Shown one piece after another: positions 61,302-64,000 of a stretch of DNA of 64,000 bases. The stretch's first letter is position 1. Every line of letters starts with the position of its first letter. The translations under genes and the position numbers were made by a program. The notes below the pieces were generated by a model. That model had not been told where the DNA came from and did not search any database. It saw only the letters and a list, made by a program, of their open reading frames with translations. The stretch spans positions 38,415,301-38,479,300 of the forward strand of contig OY744519.1 in assembly GCA_963556195.1 (NCBI GenBank), in the 5' to 3' direction. The stretch is from Sepiola atlantica (taxonomy: Eukaryota > Mollusca > Cephalopoda > Sepiida > Sepiolidae).

Positions 61302-61372
<71 letters not shown>
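61302..61372. repeat. (TA)n microsatellite
   Basis: Pure TA array. Confidence 0.97.
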
Positions 61373-61376
<4 letters not shown>

Positions 61377-62493
61377 ACGAAATTATCAGCTCAAAAGCTG
61401 GATATATAAGGCTGACTAATTATTGTAGTATTGATTAGATGTTTTAGTGTTGCTTCTATATATATATTTTCTGGGCAACGTCTTTGGCAGCAATGTAAGT
61501 TGTTGATCGCTAGATTATGAACTAGGATTAAGTGATGTCTAATTATAGTGAACATTGTTTCCAAGTATGAATGACCGCCCGTTAAATTGCAACTTTTGTT
61601 CCGAAGAGTATACATTGTTTAGACATGCTTACGACGTGTATACATTTACATTTAACCTCAACATCTTTAATATAAGTATATAATAATAAGCTCATGTATT
61701 AGAGACCCTACTTATGCAATCACTTTTCACACATATTTTCAAAAATGGGAGCATCAAATCAGCAAAAGTGTGTTCGTTAATACATATTATGAAACCCGGA
61801 TAAATAAATCCAACATTTTAAAATGATTTTTTCAAAATAAAAGCATGCCCTACTGTAGACTAACACATGCACATTTTTAAATGAATGCATTTGAAAAAAG
61901 AATATTTATATATTTATTTGAAGAACATTTTGCTGACAATTAGTTTTACGATAAGAAGAAATACTATTTATTTTTAAGATCTGGATTGTTACAATCTTGT
62001 AATTGTAATAAACAAAATCGATATTCAGGAAAATCTAGCTGTGAATGATAATTCCTTGTTACAGAGGAAAAACATTAATGTTATTCACTGTGGCATACAG
62101 TTTTTATTTTAAAACGAATATTATAATACACAGTAAATTATACTTATTTATATAGAAACCCCCGTTGATTTTTCACGGGATTCCGCTAGTATGGGACACT
62201 TTCCCATGCCAACGTTGTAAAAATTACACCGTGTATATTTATACGATCAGGAATTTAGAGTGAAAATGTATATATAAGCATGTAAGAATGAACGTGAAAG
62301 GGTAATGTTATTTATTTCACTGCCATCCGAATAATAACTACTTTCGTTCTCGTGTTTAATCGCTAACCTTCGTATTTGTAAAGTTATTGTACATCATTAC
62401 ATAATTATATAATTCATATAACGAATGAGTGTAAGAGATGATAAATAGCGGATTTGAAAAGTAGTAAAGAAAAATAATTCATTTTATCAACAT

Positions 62494-62495
<2 letters not shown>
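61373..62495. other. Unassigned AT-rich sequence
   Basis: No transposon, RNA or coding signal recognised. Confidence 0.5.

Positions 62496-62550
<55 letters not shown>
62496..62550. repeat. (TA)n microsatellite
   Basis: Pure TA array. Confidence 0.97.
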
Positions 62551-62555
<5 letters not shown>

Positions 62556-64000
62556 GGGGTGTGCAGTATTAGTGCAGTTTCAACGATGGAAAAGTATATG
62601 TGTAAAGGAGTAAGTCTACCAACATTTGTTAAAATATGTTTTCAACATATATTTATTATTTTGTTATTTTATCATTTTATAATTTCATATAACGCGTTTG
62701 AAGCGTTAGTTCGTATTTATCAGATATGTAATTCCATTTGAAGAAATGTATTTTGATTAGAAAGAGTGGTGTTACTAACACAAGAATACAATATATACAT
62801 AAATATACATATATAACTTGATATATGTTTACATGTTTATATATTTGTATTAACATAATTTTGCCAACATTGATTAAGGACGATAGTCGTTTCTAAAAAA
62901 CAGCTGCTATGCGTACGTTGTCTAATGTTGCTCATATTAATTTTAATGTAATAGCATACCAACGCAGTGATACGTAAGTGGGAACCCTTCGTGAAAATTC
63001 CGAGACCTCTTATTTTTGTGAACTTTTGACAATAATTATTTTAAAGCAATTAATAAATATCCCCGAAATTCAGTTTGTTTGGAGCATTCTAGACGTTTAG
63101 GAATAATATTTATTTACAACCTCTCATTTGAAAATTCAAATATATCAGATTTACATAAATATTTACCTATAGTCCTGAGACACCACTTAATCAGGATTAT
63201 CTGAATTTCAATTGCGATCCCTTGAGCAAAAACTTTAAATTATAGACATACTCTGGAGAAAAGCTATCGAAAAGCAGACAGAAAATTTTACACAGGTTTC
63301 AGTCAGTATGTTTGAATTAAGCAGCTTTTGATGCGGTAATGTACTTGATAAAGTCCACGCGCAAACATAGATGTAACGGAAAACATAGTTTTCGCAAAAA
63401 AATACCTCATATCCAGAAGTTTATCAATTCATTATTTCACACCAAAGCAAGCCAATTATAAATAAATAAGGATTGTTGAGATGTGTGTTTATACATTGCT
63501 AAAACAACATTTATATACAATTTTTAATTTTGCATTTTTTGTTCTAAATATTATACTAAATAAACTCCCTTAAATAATTGTTGATTACAAACATGTTAAC
63601 CTATACGGTACGGCAAATAGTTATAAAGCGAACACTTCTTTCCATCCTATAATATCTCAATTTAGTTACCCTATATACCAATAAATAAACACAGTTAACA
63701 TATTTATCACATTCTATTTACCAAGTAAAAACAGCGTGATGTACAACCAAGAACTCATACAGATATTCCACCTAACAAATGCAAAATAAAGCATATTTAC
63801 CAATGTTATAACATAAGAACTAATCGAATTCATATTTTATGACATATACAATAAGCTGATCGAAATATTTACCCCAAAATACTTGTATATTATTAAGTTA
63901 TTAATACCCTGCATAACTGAAGTTCCTTTCAATAGCTATAACCCCCCACTCATATACAAATTGATGGCGTATCTATATGATTAGTTATTGGCTCGTTATT
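62551..64000. other. Unassigned AT-rich sequence to the window end
   Basis: Nothing recognised on either strand; short frames lack known motifs. Confidence 0.5.

Overview
This window reads as non-coding, transposon-rich animal DNA. I could support no intact host protein gene, no exon chain, no rRNA and no CRISPR array. It is AT-rich and broken every 1-3 kb by long (TA)n, (CA)n(TA)n, (TAA)n, (ACT)n and (GAT)n arrays. The relics in it are of kinds seen in molluscan genomes: Tc1/mariner elements, non-LTR retrotransposons, a Penelope-like element with a GIY-YIG endonuclease, tRNA-derived SINE-like pieces and hammerhead ribozyme repeats. A coleoid cephalopod such as an octopus is the most likely source, but that is inference from composition and transposon content; no taxonomic marker gene is present.

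Layout. 1-4.8 kb: TA arrays, an eroded satellite with a period near 140 bp (1085-2560), a dispersed repeat and a tRNA-like SINE head. 4.8-8.4 kb: a fold-back element with trinucleotide interior (4816-5233), a dead Tc1-like transposon with IR/DR-type ends (5291-7264) that was itself hit by a 404 bp SINE-like insert with a 12 bp target duplication, and a three-direct-plus-one-inverted array of 305 bp units. 10.7-14 kb: two palindromic MITE-like elements and a 1.3 kb GAT/GCC array bounded by a 97 bp direct repeat. 15.6-16.5 kb: a mariner transposase pseudogene. 19.3-22.6 kb: a two-LTR element without recognisable gag-pol. 28.8-31.8 kb: a decayed non-LTR retrotransposon. 34.7-38.9 kb: TA arrays, a three-copy short repeat and inverted repeats, one with a hammerhead-like core. 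43.6-44.0 kb: a decayed Cys-rich domain of a repeat-borne protein. 46.2-48.1 kb: two eroded minisatellites. 48.6 kb: a MITE. 50.2-51.2 kb: a second non-LTR reverse transcriptase relic. 51.3-55.0 kb: a 230 bp palindrome followed by a nearly complete but frameshifted Penelope-like element with both long terminal repeats. 57.6-58.4 kb: the 3' end of a third non-LTR element (minus strand). 58.5-59.0 kb: two canonical type I hammerhead ribozymes 335-336 bp apart (minus strand), the organisation of a small self-cleaving circular-RNA retroelement (retrozyme).

How the parts fit. Hammerhead-like cores (CUGANGA, short stem II, GAAA, short palindromic stem III) occur in the 58.5 kb pair, in the Penelope terminal repeats, in the 51.3 kb palindrome, and more loosely at 35.1, 37.1-37.5, 42.2 and 7.4-8.3 kb. 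I infer a Penelope/retrozyme population that has repeatedly deposited palindromic or tandem copies next to TA arrays. The 58.5 kb pair is the feature most likely to be functional at the RNA level.
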